Below are positions 5,209 through 5,227 of a stretch of 5,227 bases of DNA, piece by piece. Both the position numbers and the translations under genes were made by a program. The first letter of the stretch is position 1. Each line of letters starts with the position of its first letter. A model generated the notes under the pieces. That model was not told where the DNA came from. It made no database searches and was given only the letters and a program-made list of their open reading frames with translations. This DNA comes from Oscillospiraceae bacterium (GTDB taxonomy: Bacteria > Bacillota > Clostridia > Oscillospirales > Acutalibacteraceae): NCBI GenBank assembly GCA_022508865.1, contig JAFLUK010000104.1, positions 1 through 5,227 on the forward strand. Direction: 5' to 3'.

Positions 5209-5227
5209 TAAAGACGTATGTAGGGTA

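Larger units (their letters stand above)
4865..5227. other. Intergenic region between the polysaccharide cassette and an expected divergent gene
   Basis: These 363 AT-rich bases hold no credible coding sequence on either strand. They contain the GAGG ribosome site of the cpsC-like gene, a leader with an inverted repeat, two candidate minus-strand promoters, a second inverted repeat near the middle, and one good plus-strand promoter near the right edge. GTAGAAT or its reverse complement occurs at 4931-4937, 4984-4990 and 5071-5077; the first overlaps a candidate -10 box. I see no RNA gene or riboswitch that I can name. Confidence 0.6.

Overview
The window looks like chromosomal DNA from a low-GC Gram-positive bacterium, most likely an anaerobic member of the Clostridia. 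Base composition is AT-rich, Shine-Dalgarno sites are strong and GGAGG-like, genes are tightly packed, and the protein families (TPM domain, TFIIB-type zinc ribbon, stand-alone CpsC and CpsD proteins, GTRPP-type phosphoglycosyl transferase) are typical of that class. The assignment rests on recognising families and style; no marker gene is present.

Layout: two operons converge on a terminator region. From the left, plus strand, come a zinc-ribbon membrane protein cut by the window's left edge (2-925) and, 16 bases on, a secreted and membrane-anchored TPM-domain protein (942-1736). Together they resemble the ydjG-ydjH pair of Bacillus subtilis, which belongs to the pspA-ydjGHI membrane-stress operon. 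Two strong hairpins follow (1753-1784 and 1801-1840). The second has T-rich flanks on both sides and probably ends transcription from both directions. A short helically phased AT repeat lies beside it.

From the right, minus strand, comes a three-gene exopolysaccharide or capsule initiation and control cassette, transcribed in the order CpsC/Wzz-type modulator (4864 to 4109), CpsD-type bacterial tyrosine kinase (4106 to 3396) and polyprenyl-phosphate sugar-1-phosphate transferase (3357 to 1906, TTG start). The first two would form a membrane kinase complex that senses or sets polymer length. The third loads the first sugar phosphate onto the undecaprenyl-phosphate carrier. The cassette ends at the shared terminator with no glycosyltransferase, flippase or polymerase, so the rest of the pathway must be elsewhere.

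The last 363 bases (4865-5227) hold no credible gene. They contain the cassette's leader, one or two candidate minus-strand promoters, several small inverted repeats, and a good sigma-A-like plus-strand promoter pointing out of the window, so a divergent gene probably starts just beyond the right edge. I found no CRISPR array, tRNA, rRNA or insertion sequence, and no clearly new system. The points of interest are the truncated cassette organisation, a perfect 21-bp palindrome in the start of the cpsC-like gene, and the ydjGH-like pair.
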